From positions 434,001-498,000 of the forward strand of contig NZ_PYAW01000002.1 in assembly GCF_003014755.1 (NCBI RefSeq): 64,000 nt of DNA, given 5' to 3'. Within the stretch, counting starts at the first letter, position 1. Every line of letters starts with the position of its first letter. Below the pieces are notes generated by a model, which saw nothing but the letters and a program-made list of their open reading frames with translations, was not told where the DNA came from and made no database searches. This document shows positions 1 through 9,400 of the stretch, one piece after another. The position numbers and the translations under genes were made by a program. Origin of the DNA: Chitinophaga niastensis (lineage in GTDB: Bacteria > Bacteroidota > Bacteroidia > Chitinophagales > Chitinophagaceae).

Positions 1-297
1 AAACCCGGCGATAATGCTATACTCCCCAGCTTTAATGCCGGCAGGAGATTCTCTTCCAGAGATATTCAGGATGCTTCTTACCTGCGGTTGAGGAATGTGA
101 ATATCGGTTATAACTTTTCTAAAAAATTGTTGGCCAACATAAAATTTGTACAAGGCATACAGGTGTTTGTACAAGCGCAAAACCTGTACACCTGGACTAA
201 ATGGAAAAGTTTTGATCCGGAAAATAACAATGGTGAAGGGATGTTTGACTATCCCAGTGCCAGAACCTACACTATTGGTCTGAACGTTAATTTTTAA
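1..297 (+). CDS. SusC/RagA-family TonB-dependent outer membrane protein, C-terminal end (5' truncated by window)
   Basis: The frame is open from base 1 to the stop at 295-297, giving the last 98 residues of a larger protein that begins outside the window. The segment has the typical end of a SusC barrel: a SSRDIQDASYLRLRN-type stretch, alternating hydrophobic and polar strand residues, an AQNLYTWTKW motif and a final strand ending in an aromatic residue (GLNVNF). SusC proteins form the TonB-driven channel that imports oligomeric nutrients captured by SusD. A SusD gene starts 12 bases downstream, which supports the call. The substrate cannot be read from this piece, but the two downstream enzymes suggest cyanophycin or isoaspartyl peptides. 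Confidence 0.9.
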   Translation, partial: KPGDNAILPSFNAGRRFSSRDIQDASYLRLRNVNIGYNFSKKLLANIKFVQGIQVFVQAQNLYTWTKWKSFDPENNNGEGMFDYPSARTYTIGLNVNF

Positions 298-309
298 AAC
301 ATTGACATC

Positions 310-1713
310 ATGATGATCCGCTATTTCAAGCATAAAATAAATTACCTGGCGTTATTACTGCCGTTGTGTATACTCTCCTGTAACAAGCAGCTGGATCTTT
401 CTCCTACTGATAATATCATAGATCCGGGCAATAGTTTTCGTAATGTGGCAGACCTGAACAGTGGACTGCTGGGCGCTTATTCCGGATTGACCTATAATAC
501 TATTTACAACGTATCATTGGTAACGGATGAATGCACATTGCCTGCTGAGAATAACACCGGTGGCGGCGTAGCTACCTACAGGTGGAAGATAGACCCCAGC
601 AGCACTACTATTACCAGCTCTTTCGGAGAAAATTATATAGCGATAAACAGCGCCAACCTGGTACTGTCGGCTATTAACCGCGTAACTGCCAAAGGAGATG
701 ACATTGCATTAAAAGCGCAATACAGGGGCGAATTGTTAGCGCTTCGTGCTTACTGTCATTTTGAATTGCTGCAGAGTTATGCCGAAGCATATGCACCTGC
801 TGCTATGGGGATTGCTTATATGGATAGTTCCATTAATGGTAAACCTGCCAGGAATACTTTTGCAGAAGTAATGACTAAAATAGAAGCAGACTTACAACTC
901 GCGAAAACATTGATTCCTGCGTCTTTTGACGATAATACCAGGATTACCCATGCTGCGGTATCTGCTATCCAGGCGAGAGTAGCTTTGTATAACAAACAAT
1001 GGAATGATGCCGTTACTTATGCCACCGAAGTTATTAATGCGATGCCACTGGCAACTGCAGCTGATTTTCCGGGTATCTGGAAAGACACAAAAAATGCAGA
1101 AGTAGTATGGAAAGTGAAGAAGGTAGCTGGTGTGGATGACCTGATTGGCAGACTTTATTTCAGAAGAAGTAAAGCCTTGTATGTTCCATCTTTTAAACTG
1201 ATCAATTTGTTTGATCAGACCAATGATGTTCGTTATCCTGCATACATAACATTTGATGATTCCAGGGGAGATGGTACCTCTAAATACTTGGTGAATAAAT
1301 ATACCGGAACAAGTGGTAATCCCGGTTTGGCAGATATCAAACTTTTCAGGACAGGTGAAATGTACCTGATCAGGGCAGAAGCACTGGCGGAGCAAAACAA
1401 GCTGCCGGCTGCCGCTACTGATCTGAATGATTTGCGTAAGGCCCGCATCGCAGGCTACACACTGGAATCGTTTGCTGGTAAAGACACGCTGATTGCCGCT
1501 ATATATACAGAACGTTTTAAAGAGCTGGCTTTTGAAGGTCATCGTATTTTTGATTTGAGAAGAAGAAGTTTACCGGTAACGCGGGACCCTGCGGATGCAA
1601 CTACTGCCCTGGGTGCGGTGTTGCTGAAGCCAGGCGATAAAGGATATGTATTCCCTATTCCTGATGCAGAAACGAAGGCCAATAAAAATATGCAACAGAA
1701 CCCCGGGTATTGA
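310..1713 (+). CDS. RagB/SusD-family nutrient-uptake outer membrane lipoprotein
   Basis: This 467-residue protein has a lipoprotein signal ending in a lipobox (LCILSC, Cys about residue 24) and the alpha-helical TPR-like body of SusD proteins. Family marks include LRAYCHFELLQSYAEAY, the later GEMYLIRAEALAEQ helix, the ERFKELAFEGHRIFDLRR motif, and an end with FPIPDAETKANKNMQQNPGY. SusD is the surface lid that captures substrate for its SusC channel. It directly follows the SusC tail and precedes the cyanophycinase-like gene, so the pair probably imports that locus's substrate. It is full length for the family. Confidence 0.95.
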   Translation: MMIRYFKHKINYLALLLPLCILSCNKQLDLSPTDNIIDPGNSFRNVADLNSGLLGAYSGLTYNTIYNVSLVTDECTLPAENNTGGGVATYRWKIDPSSTTITSSFGENYIAINSANLVLSAINRVTAKGDDIALKAQYRGELLALRAYCHFELLQSYAEAYAPAAMGIAYMDSSINGKPARNTFAEVMTKIEADLQLAKTLIPASFDDNTRITHAAVSAIQARVALYNKQWNDAVTYATEVINAMPLATAADFPGIWKDTKNAEVVWKVKKVAGVDDLIGRLYFRRSKALYVPSFKLINLFDQTNDVRYPAYITFDDSRGDGTSKYLVNKYTGTSGNPGLADIKLFRTGEMYLIRAEALAEQNKLPAAATDLNDLRKARIAGYTLESFAGKDTLIAAIYTERFKELAFEGHRIFDLRRRSLPVTRDPADATTALGAVLLKPGDKGYVFPIPDAETKANKNMQQNPGY

Positions 1714-1750
1714 GATAATAGCCGCGTATTTTAAATATAATTATTTTCAG

Positions 1751-2791
1751 ATGATGGGTATTGATCATTTTAAGCTATTAATAACGGTTACGGCTATATG
1801 TTTTTTGAGTTGTCATCAGGCAGCGCAGAAACGTGTTATTCCGGGGCGCCCCGGATCTATTGGTATCATTGGGGATACAGCAGATGTGCAAACACCGGTG
1901 AAAGGTGGTGTGGTATTGATTGGTGGCGGTGGTAATGTAAACGGCGCTTTCCAATGGATGCTGGAACGTAGTGGCGGCGGAGATGTGGTGATATTAACAG
2001 CATCCGGCAATGCCGGTTATAATGCAGATATAGATTCGCTGGGTAAGGTGAATTCTGTGGAGACTTTAAATATTACAACGCGGGAATTAGCTGATAATGA
2101 TACAGTGGCACATATTATCCGTCAGGCGGAAATGCTGTTCATTGCCGGTGGTGATCAATCCCGTTACATGCAGCAATGGAGAGGCACAAAAGTGAATGCT
2201 GCTATTAATTATCTCCTGCAGGAAAAGAAAGTGCCTGTAGGTGGTACCAGTGCGGGTTGCGCCATCCTGAGCGGATTGTATTACAGTGGAGAAGGCGGCA
2301 GCGCCGTAGCGGATTCTGTATTGGCCAATCCTTATGACCCGCTGGTAACCTTGTATAATAACGATTTCCTGCACGCACCGTATCTGCAACAGGTGATCAG
2401 TGATCAACATTATCTGACACGTAAAAGGGAGGGGCGGCACGTTACTTTTATGAGCCGGATTATACAAGACTGGCGTATCTTTCCAAAAGGAATAGCACCT
2501 GATGAAAAAACGGCTGTATGCATTGATGAGCATGGAACAGCCAAAGTATTTGGTGTAAGCAAGGCGTATTTTATTTGTACGGATACATTAAAGAAACCGG
2601 AGCTTTGTGAGAAAGGGCAGCCATTGCAATGGAATAATAACGGGCAGGCGATGAAAGTATATGAGATTCCCGCTACCGCTACAGGTAATGGCAGTTTCCA
2701 GGTGTCTGATTTTGATCCCGCTAAGGCCAGCGGAGGAACATGGTATTGGTGGTGGGTAGAAAACGGTCAGCTGAAGAAAAAGGCAATTTGA
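1751..2791 (+). CDS. Cyanophycinase-like peptidase (S51 family), exported lipoprotein
   Basis: The frame stays open upstream to 1646, overlapping susD, but the start at 1751 gives a proper lipoprotein signal (LLITVTAICFLSC, Cys21) and a 346-residue product. The peptidase S51 fold is visible in GGGGNVNGAFQWM, in AGGDQSRYMQQW (about 132-143) and in the nucleophile elbow GGTSAG (164-169, Ser167). DEKTAVCID matches the late conserved strand of cyanophycinases. Cyanophycinases cut the aspartate/arginine storage polymer into beta-Asp-Arg dipeptides. The lipobox predicts an envelope location. The next gene encodes an isoaspartyl peptidase, the enzyme needed to split such dipeptides. Substrate assignment is inference, because other S51 members are alpha-aspartyl dipeptidases. 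Confidence 0.85.
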   Translation: MMGIDHFKLLITVTAICFLSCHQAAQKRVIPGRPGSIGIIGDTADVQTPVKGGVVLIGGGGNVNGAFQWMLERSGGGDVVILTASGNAGYNADIDSLGKVNSVETLNITTRELADNDTVAHIIRQAEMLFIAGGDQSRYMQQWRGTKVNAAINYLLQEKKVPVGGTSAGCAILSGLYYSGEGGSAVADSVLANPYDPLVTLYNNDFLHAPYLQQVISDQHYLTRKREGRHVTFMSRIIQDWRIFPKGIAPDEKTAVCIDEHGTAKVFGVSKAYFICTDTLKKPELCEKGQPLQWNNNGQAMKVYEIPATATGNGSFQVSDFDPAKASGGTWYWWWVENGQLKKKAI

Positions 2792-2816
2792 TTATTCGTT
2801 AAAATAGATTTGATAT

Positions 2817-3857
2817 ATGAAAGGAAGATTTTGTTATTTATTCTTTTTTATTTTTTTAATGCAATGGATGCAGCCGGTGGTGGCGCAAAAGGCAGCACCT
2901 TCTTATGTGTTGGTTATTCATGGTGGTGCGGGTACTATTCTTAAAAAGAATATGAGCCCGGAAAAAGAAGCGGCTTACAGGGCTTCGCTTAAAAAAGCGC
3001 TGGAAACAGGTTATAAGATTTTGCAATCGGGAGGTAGCAGCCTGGATGCTGTAGAATCTACTGTGCGGGTACTGGAAGACGATTCTCTTTTTAATGCAGG
3101 CAAGGGCGCGGTATTTACCCATGAGGGCCGTAATGAGCTGGATGCTGCCATTATGAATGGTAAAACAAAGGCTGCTGGAGCGGTAGCAGGTGTAACAGTG
3201 GTACGCAATCCTGTAAGTGCAGCACGGGCAGTAATGGAAAAGTCTGAACATGTGATGCTGGTAGGACCAGGTGCAGATAAATTTGCTAAAGAAGCAGGAC
3301 TGGAAATAGTGGATCCTTCTTATTTCAGAACGGAATCGCGTTGGAACGACCTGCAAAAAGCATTAAAGGAAGACTCCATTGCAGCTACTAAATCCAACGC
3401 ATATACGAATCCGGAAAAACTGGGTATCAAAAACAGGGATTATAAATTTGGTACTGTAGGAGCTGTGGCACTAGATAAGCAGGGCAATCTGGCTGCGGCT
3501 ACTTCCACCGGTGGTATGACCGACAAAAAATTCGGTCGCATAGGCGACTCTCCTATCATTGGTGCGGGTACCTATGCTAATAATAAAACCGCTGCCATTT
3601 CCTGTACTGGCTGGGGAGAATTTTATATCCGTAATGTAGTAGCATACGATCTTTCGGCGTTGATGGAGTATAAAGGGCTGTCTGTTCAGCAGGCAGGAAA
3701 CACCGTTATTAAGAAAGTGGGTGATATGGGTGGTGATGGTGGCCTGATTGCGTTGGATAAACAAGGCAACATGACCATGTCTTTCAACACAGAAGGGATG
3801 TATCGCGGTACGGTAACGAAGGACGGAAAAATTGAAGTATTTATTTATAAGAATTAA
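2817..3857 (+). CDS. Isoaspartyl peptidase / plant-type L-asparaginase (Ntn-hydrolase), exported
   Basis: This 346-residue protein begins with a Sec signal peptide (cleavage near VVAQ, residue 24). The plant-type asparaginase signatures follow: VIHGGAGT (about 33-40), the SLDAVESTVRVLEDD helix, NAGKGAVFTHEGRNELDAAIMNG, and the autocleavage site GTVGAVALD with nucleophile Thr213. Enzymes of this family mature by cutting before that Thr and hydrolyse beta-aspartyl dipeptides and asparagine. It lies 25 bases after the cyanophycinase-like gene and is followed by a hairpin terminator, so it is probably the last gene of the SusC-SusD-cyanophycinase transcript. In that setting the likely job is splitting beta-Asp-Arg. 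Family certain; physiological substrate inferred. Confidence 0.9.
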   Translation: MKGRFCYLFFFIFLMQWMQPVVAQKAAPSYVLVIHGGAGTILKKNMSPEKEAAYRASLKKALETGYKILQSGGSSLDAVESTVRVLEDDSLFNAGKGAVFTHEGRNELDAAIMNGKTKAAGAVAGVTVVRNPVSAARAVMEKSEHVMLVGPGADKFAKEAGLEIVDPSYFRTESRWNDLQKALKEDSIAATKSNAYTNPEKLGIKNRDYKFGTVGAVALDKQGNLAAATSTGGMTDKKFGRIGDSPIIGAGTYANNKTAAISCTGWGEFYIRNVVAYDLSALMEYKGLSVQQAGNTVIKKVGDMGGDGGLIALDKQGNMTMSFNTEGMYRGTVTKDGKIEVFIYKN

Positions 3858-3880
3858 GTCGGCATATTATATTTTTAGAT

Positions 3881-3925
3881 AAAGGCTAAAACTTGCACTG
3901 GTGCTGGTTTTAGCCTTTGTTTTTA
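3881..3925 (+). terminator. Intrinsic terminator after the isoaspartyl peptidase gene
   Basis: Perfect 12-base arms AAAGGCTAAAAC (3881-3892) and GTTTTAGCCTTT (3907-3918) enclose a 14-base loop and are followed by GTTTTTAT. The position 23 bases after the stop fits the end of the SusCD/cyanophycinase transcript. Confidence 0.8.
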
Positions 3926-4286
3926 TGTGCAGACAGGTACTTAGTCACGCTAATGGATGTACGAATCCGGTTCCCTGACTTTCACCTTTCTTCTTTCGTG
4001 AAGGCTGTTTAACAACCTGATGCGTAAAAAAAAGGACACCTATATTTTTAAAGGGGTACTATTACACCTGTTGTTGTGTTAACAATATGCTGCTGACATC
4101 ATCTTATTTGCTCTTTATATGTATATAATAATTTATAATTATAGTTAATACGAATTTATTTATTAAATAATAAGATTTGTTACTAATTTATACAGCAGAA
4201 CTGATGGCCATTGCCTTTGGGAGACCTGGCTTTTTTCTAGCCATATAAATTGTATTCCACGGTATGATTTATATAAAAGAAGTGAT
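3926..4286. other. Intergenic region between the first SusCD locus and the ECF sigma gene
   Basis: About 360 bases without a credible gene. The middle part (about 4085-4200) is very AT-rich and probably contains the promoter of the sigma gene. No exact TAnnTTTG box, RNA gene or strong hairpin was found. Confidence 0.5.
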
Positions 4287-4886
4287 ATGAATATATTAGA
4301 TGCAGAATTGGTATTGCGGTTACATAATGATGAAGTAAGCGCTTTTGATAGTTTGTACTGGAAGTATCACCAGGCAGTGTACCGGAATATTTTCAAGTTT
4401 GTAAAAGATGCCGTCACAACGGAAGATATTTTACAGGAAGTATTTGCGCGCCTTTGGGAAAAACGACAGGACATTAACGCAGAACAATCTGTGAGTGGCT
4501 GGTTGTTTGTTATCAGCTTCAATATGTGTGTCACCTACGTGCGTAAAAAACTGCGTGAACAAACCCTGCATAAAAATATCTTCCTGTCTGATACAGACGA
4601 CGAAGTAGCACTGGAGCGGAAGAACATGGATGAAGAACAATATCATCTGCTCGAAAAAGCGATTGCAACTTTATCTCCCAAAAAAAGAACGATTGTTACC
4701 CGCTGTAAACTGGAAGGTAAAACCTATGATGAGGTGGCCAAAGAATTAAATATATCCCGTAATACCGTAAAAGAGCACTTGTCTGCTGCCATGATCAAGT
4801 TGAACGACTATATGCAGCGCAACGGCGATCACAAGTATATTGTTCTTTTATTATTGTTTCTTAATTATCATGACGGACCACATTAA
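4287..4886 (+). CDS. ECF-type RNA polymerase sigma-70 factor
   Basis: This 199-residue protein has sigma region 2 at about 10-95 (FDSLYWKYHQAVYRNIFKF, TTEDILQEVFARLWEKR) and region 4 at about 125-185 (ATLSPKKRTIVTRCKLEGKTYDEVAKELNISRNTVKEHLSAAM, a helix-turn-helix). No extra domains are present. ECF factors of this Bacteroidota subgroup are held by a FecR-type anti-sigma and switch on an adjacent SusC/SusD locus when substrate binds the signalling receptor. The FecR gene lies 104 bases downstream and a SusC with an STN signalling domain follows, so the whole chain is present. The start ATG at 4287 fits the usual family N-terminus. Confidence 0.95.
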   Translation: MNILDAELVLRLHNDEVSAFDSLYWKYHQAVYRNIFKFVKDAVTTEDILQEVFARLWEKRQDINAEQSVSGWLFVISFNMCVTYVRKKLREQTLHKNIFLSDTDDEVALERKNMDEEQYHLLEKAIATLSPKKRTIVTRCKLEGKTYDEVAKELNISRNTVKEHLSAAMIKLNDYMQRNGDHKYIVLLLLFLNYHDGPH

Positions 4887-4990
4887 CGCTAACCCCTATT
4901 TACATTAGTATTAAATAAATATGATTTTTTTTGAAAAAGCACCCACCCATTTTTTCCAATCAGGCGTATTTAGATTAAACCGTCACGATA

Positions 4991-5998
4991 GTGCTCAACA
5001 GAAAGGAATATCTCAAACAACTGCTAAATACTGATAAATGGTCTGCTACCGAGCAGGAATGGATATTACAGTATTTAGACAGCAACGATCTGTCGGAACT
5101 GGAAACGGTAGCTGCGGAGGATTTTCAATCTGATCTGAGTACGGTGAAGGATATATTGGATAAACGTTTATCTGAAAGAATGCTGAAAAACATTCATCAG
5201 CGTATAGGCGTCTCCGAAAGATCTTTCAAAGGCATTTTTCCACTGTATCGTCGCAGAATTGCAGCAGCAGCTATTGTATTGCTGTTGGCAGGAGCGGCCT
5301 GGTATACGCTGTTGCATCAACAGGTGAAGGAGCTGGTAATGACTACCAATACCGAAAGGCTCACCGTGAAATTACCGGATGGCTCCATGGTATATCTTGA
5401 AAAAGGCTCCAGTATTACTTATCCCAAGGTTTTTGATAAACAGGCACGTGAGGTGGCATTAACAGGAGAAGCTTTTTTTGAAGTTAACCATGATGCAAAA
5501 CATCCTTTTATTATCACTTCATCGCTGATTAACACTACAGTATTGGGTACCTCTTTTAATATGGAAGTGCATGAAGGAAGCGCCGCTAAAGTGGTAGTGG
5601 TATCCGGCATGGTGCAGGTAAATACAAAAGGAGGAAAGCAATACAAACATGAACAGCTGGTGCTCACGGCCAATAAAAGCGCTGTATACAACCAGGCTTC
5701 GCAGGACCTGCAATTGCAGGATGCAACAGATGATGCAAGATTTTTTGCACAGAAAAGGAACGGTAAGTTTGTTTATAAAGGAGAGCCATTATCCAAAGTG
5801 GCGAGCGACCTGCAAAGATATTATAATGTACAGGTAATAACTGATCAAAAGTCCGCACAGTGTAACTTTTACGGATCTTTTAATACAGATGATGATTTAG
5901 ATAAAGCACTTACGTTAATCGCGATTTCATTAGATGCTAAAGTTAGAAAAAACAGTAACAGCAACGGATACACGATAGTTGGTGGTAACTGTAAATAA
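4991..5998 (+). CDS. FecR-family anti-sigma factor
   Basis: This 335-residue membrane protein has a cytoplasmic N-terminal part (1-88), one transmembrane helix (about 90-108, AAAAIVLLLAGAAWYTLL) and a periplasmic part. The latter holds the FecR domain (about 118-215, KLPDGSMVYLEKGSSITYP and LTGEAFFEVNHDAKHPFII) and a C-terminal DUF4974 region (about 265-333, FVYKGEPLSKVASDLQRYYNVQV). FecR proteins relay a signal from the STN domain of an outer membrane receptor to the ECF sigma factor. The start is a GTG at 4991, in frame with the hydrophilic N-terminus typical of the family. Sigma gene upstream and STN-SusC gene downstream make a complete surface-signalling set. Confidence 0.93.
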   Translation: MLNRKEYLKQLLNTDKWSATEQEWILQYLDSNDLSELETVAAEDFQSDLSTVKDILDKRLSERMLKNIHQRIGVSERSFKGIFPLYRRRIAAAAIVLLLAGAAWYTLLHQQVKELVMTTNTERLTVKLPDGSMVYLEKGSSITYPKVFDKQAREVALTGEAFFEVNHDAKHPFIITSSLINTTVLGTSFNMEVHEGSAAKVVVVSGMVQVNTKGGKQYKHEQLVLTANKSAVYNQASQDLQLQDATDDARFFAQKRNGKFVYKGEPLSKVASDLQRYYNVQVITDQKSAQCNFYGSFNTDDDLDKALTLIAISLDAKVRKNSNSNGYTIVGGNCK

Positions 5999-6411
5999 AA
6001 TAAACTGCTTATATCGTTAACCAAACTTTTGTTCAAAATGGAAAACTATTTTCGACTAAGCTAAACCAAAAATTAAGGGAAAAATAGCGCTGTATTGCTG
6101 GTATACTATCCTGGTGGCCTATAGCCTGAAATGACATTCATGCTTGATTAAATACGTGATTGAATACACCTGTATCCAATCACCAGGCGACCTATTGCCA
6201 ACGCGTACCGATAACCGTAGAGCTGATTTCAACCGAACTAAATCGCAACAACACAATGACACAGTTAGCATCATTTCTGTCAGGTTAACACACTGATAGT
6301 TTATTACTGATTAAATCCAAACTGCCATGCAGAAGGCCCTTTATTGCCCGGTTTTGTCCAAAAACCGGAATGGGGATCCTATTACCCGGAACGAACCAAT
6401 AAAAAAATCAT
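5999..6411. other. Intergenic leader of the second SusC gene
   Basis: 413 bases without a gene, presumably holding the ECF-dependent promoter and the 5' untranslated region of the SusC gene. The clearest element is a perfect 8-bp hairpin, CCGGTTTT (6348-6355) and AAAACCGG (6361-6368), with loop GTCCA, ending 43 bases before the ATG. It lacks a T-run, so it is more likely a transcript structure than a terminator. No Shine-Dalgarno sequence is visible. Confidence 0.45.
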
Positions 6412-9400
6412 ATGCTTAGAAAGGTCCAATGTTTTATTTATTCCTTATTCCTACTGCTAACGGTACTGGAAGTCCGTGCTGAAAGAGACGGCACACAGGA
6501 TGCACTCGACAAAAAAATTACGATCCAGCTGAGAAATGTAGTACTCAAAGATGCACTGGAGAAAATCAGCAACCTGGCGGAGGTATCCTTTGTTTATGTA
6601 GGCAGCGAGGTGCTGGATGCCAACAAAGTGAGCATCAGCGCGCACAATGAAAAAGTAGGCGACCTGCTCAACAAACTGCTTACGCCTTACTCATTATCCT
6701 TTAGTGTGATCTACGATCGTATCGTGATTAAACATGAGAATGGAAAGAAATTGATTTCACTAACGGAATCGAATACACTAAGACAAATCGCCCTGCGTAT
6801 TACAGATGTAAAAGGAGTGGTGACGAATGAAAAGAAAGAACCTTTGCCCGGTGTGGCCATCATTATTAAGGGCACTTCACGCGGTGTTACCACCAATGAT
6901 AAAGGCGCATTTGAAATGAAGCGGATTGCCAACGACGCCATCCTGGTTTTCAATTTCACCGGTTATAAAACAGAAGAAATCAGTGTAAGCGAATTCCTGA
7001 ATGGCCCGCTGAATATTGTACTGAAAGAAAAACCCACCCGCCTGCAGGAAGTAGTGGTGACGGGCTTTCAGAGCATCGACAAAAGTAAATTTTCCGGCGC
7101 CGCCACACGTCTTAAAGCAGAAGACGTAAAAATAGATGGGATGACCGATGTCAGCCGCATGCTGGAAGGGCGTGTAGCCGGCGTGTCTATACAAAATGTA
7201 TCCGGCACTTTTGGTACTGCACCTAAAGTCCGCATCCGCGGTGCTACCTCTATTAATGGTGATAACAAACCATTATGGGTAGTAGATGGGGTAGTACTGG
7301 AAGATGTGGTAAATATCTCTAACGACCAGCTCTCCAGCGGCGACCCTACTACCTTATTAGGCTCCGCTGTGGCCGGTTTGAACGTAAACGATATTGAAAG
7401 TTTTGATATCCTGAAAGATGCTGCTGCTACTGCTTTGTATGGCGCACGCGCTATGAATGGCGTAGTAGTTATCACCACCAAGAAAGGCCGTGTAGGCAAA
7501 CCCGTTATAGCCTATAGCGGCAATTTCAGTACACAGCTGAAACCTGATTACCGCAACTTCAATATCATGAATTCCGGTCAGCAGATGTCTGTGCTGGCAG
7601 AACTGGAAAGAAAAGGTATTCTCAACTCCGACATACTTTCGCAGGGAGATATAGGCGTATTCGGTAAATTATATGACCAACTGAATGCAGATCCAAATGG
7701 TAACTTCCCGGTAGAAAATGATCCTGCCAAAAAGAAAGCATTTTTACTGCGTTATGCAAAAGCAAACACCAATTGGTTTGGACTGCTTTTCCGTAATAAT
7801 TTTGTACAGGATCATTCCCTCAGCATTTCATCCGGTACAGACAAATCACAGTCATATTTCTCTACCAGCTTTTTCAGTGATAATGGTTGGACACTGGCCG
7901 ATAAAGTAACGCGCTATACACTTAACTACCGTAATAACTATAAGCTATCAGACAGATTGACTGCCGGCTTTTCCACATTAGCATCCGTGCGCCGCCAGCA
8001 AGCGCCAGGGGCGCTAACGCGGAGCAGTAACCCGGTAGAAGGACGGTATGACCGCGATTTCGATATCAACCCTTTCAGCTATTCACTCAATACCAGCCGC
8101 ACTTTAACTGCATACGACGAACAAGGAGGCCTGGAATATTTCAGAAGAAATTTCGCACCGTTCAATATCATTAATGAACTGCGGAACAACTATCTGAACC
8201 TGAATATGATGGACCTCCGCCTGCAGGCAGATCTGGGCTGGAAGCTGACAAAAAATATCCGCTATGAATTTACCGGTGCTATCAGGTATGTAAAATCTTC
8301 GCGTGAACATCAGATCACAGAAAACGCCAACATGGCCAATGCATACCGTTCAGCAGGTAATTCAACGATTGCACAGAATAATAAATTTTTGTACCGCGAC
8401 CCGGATAACCCGGATGCAATGCCTGTGATAGTGCTGCCAGCCGGTGGTTTTTATAACCGTACAGAAGACCAGTTACTGAATTATGATTTTCGTAATGGCC
8501 TTAACTATAGCGACACATTCGCACAAAAACATAATATCAACGTGCTGATAGGTCAGCAGGTAAAATATGCTGATCGCCAGAATGCTTCCAATACAGGTTA
8601 CGGCTATCAGTATGAAAATGGCGGCGCCACTTTTACGGACTATCACATTCTTAAACAAACCATTGAAAGCAATTTTCCATACTATGCCATGGGCAGAGAT
8701 TATGATCGCTTTGCCGCATTTTATGCTACCAGTACCTATGCTTATAACAATAAGTATAACCTCACTGGTACGGTCAGGTATGATGGTTCAAACCGCCTGG
8801 GACAATCCAGCAAAGCACGGTGGTTGCCTACCTGGAGCGTGGCCGGTTCCTGGAATATAGACAGGGAGCCATTTGCGGAGCGCATCAAACAACTGGATTA
8901 TCTCACGTTGCGCGCCAGCTACGGACTTACTGCCAGCATGGGGCCTGCTACTAATTCCAATATTGTTTACCAGACAATTAATACCAACAGGCCACACCTG
9001 AATGAAGTAGAGTCAGTAATCCGGTTGTCGCATTTACAGAATGATGATCTCACCTGGGAGAAATTATACACCACCAACATTGGGCTGGATGGGGGCTTTT
9101 TCAATAACCGGCTCAATTTCAGTATTGATGCCTACACGCGTAAAAGCTTTGACCTGATCAGTATCATTAAAACTTCCGGTATCGGTGGTGAAATGTATAA
9201 GGCTGCCAACTATGCGGATATGAATTCAAAAGGAATAGAAGTAATGGTAGGTGGTGATGTAATACGTAGTAAGGTTTGGGGCTGGAAATCAAATGTCACT
9301 TTTGGTTATAGTGTTAACAAGATCACTAATGCTAAAAATATCCCCGGCATTTTTGACCTGGTAGTAGCAGAAGGTGGCAGCAAAGAAGGGTACCCGGTAC

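Noticed and set aside
1646..1750. Upstream extension of the cyanophycinase-like gene
   Set aside because: It overlaps the end of susD and would bury the lipoprotein signal; the start at 1751 gives a proper lipobox.
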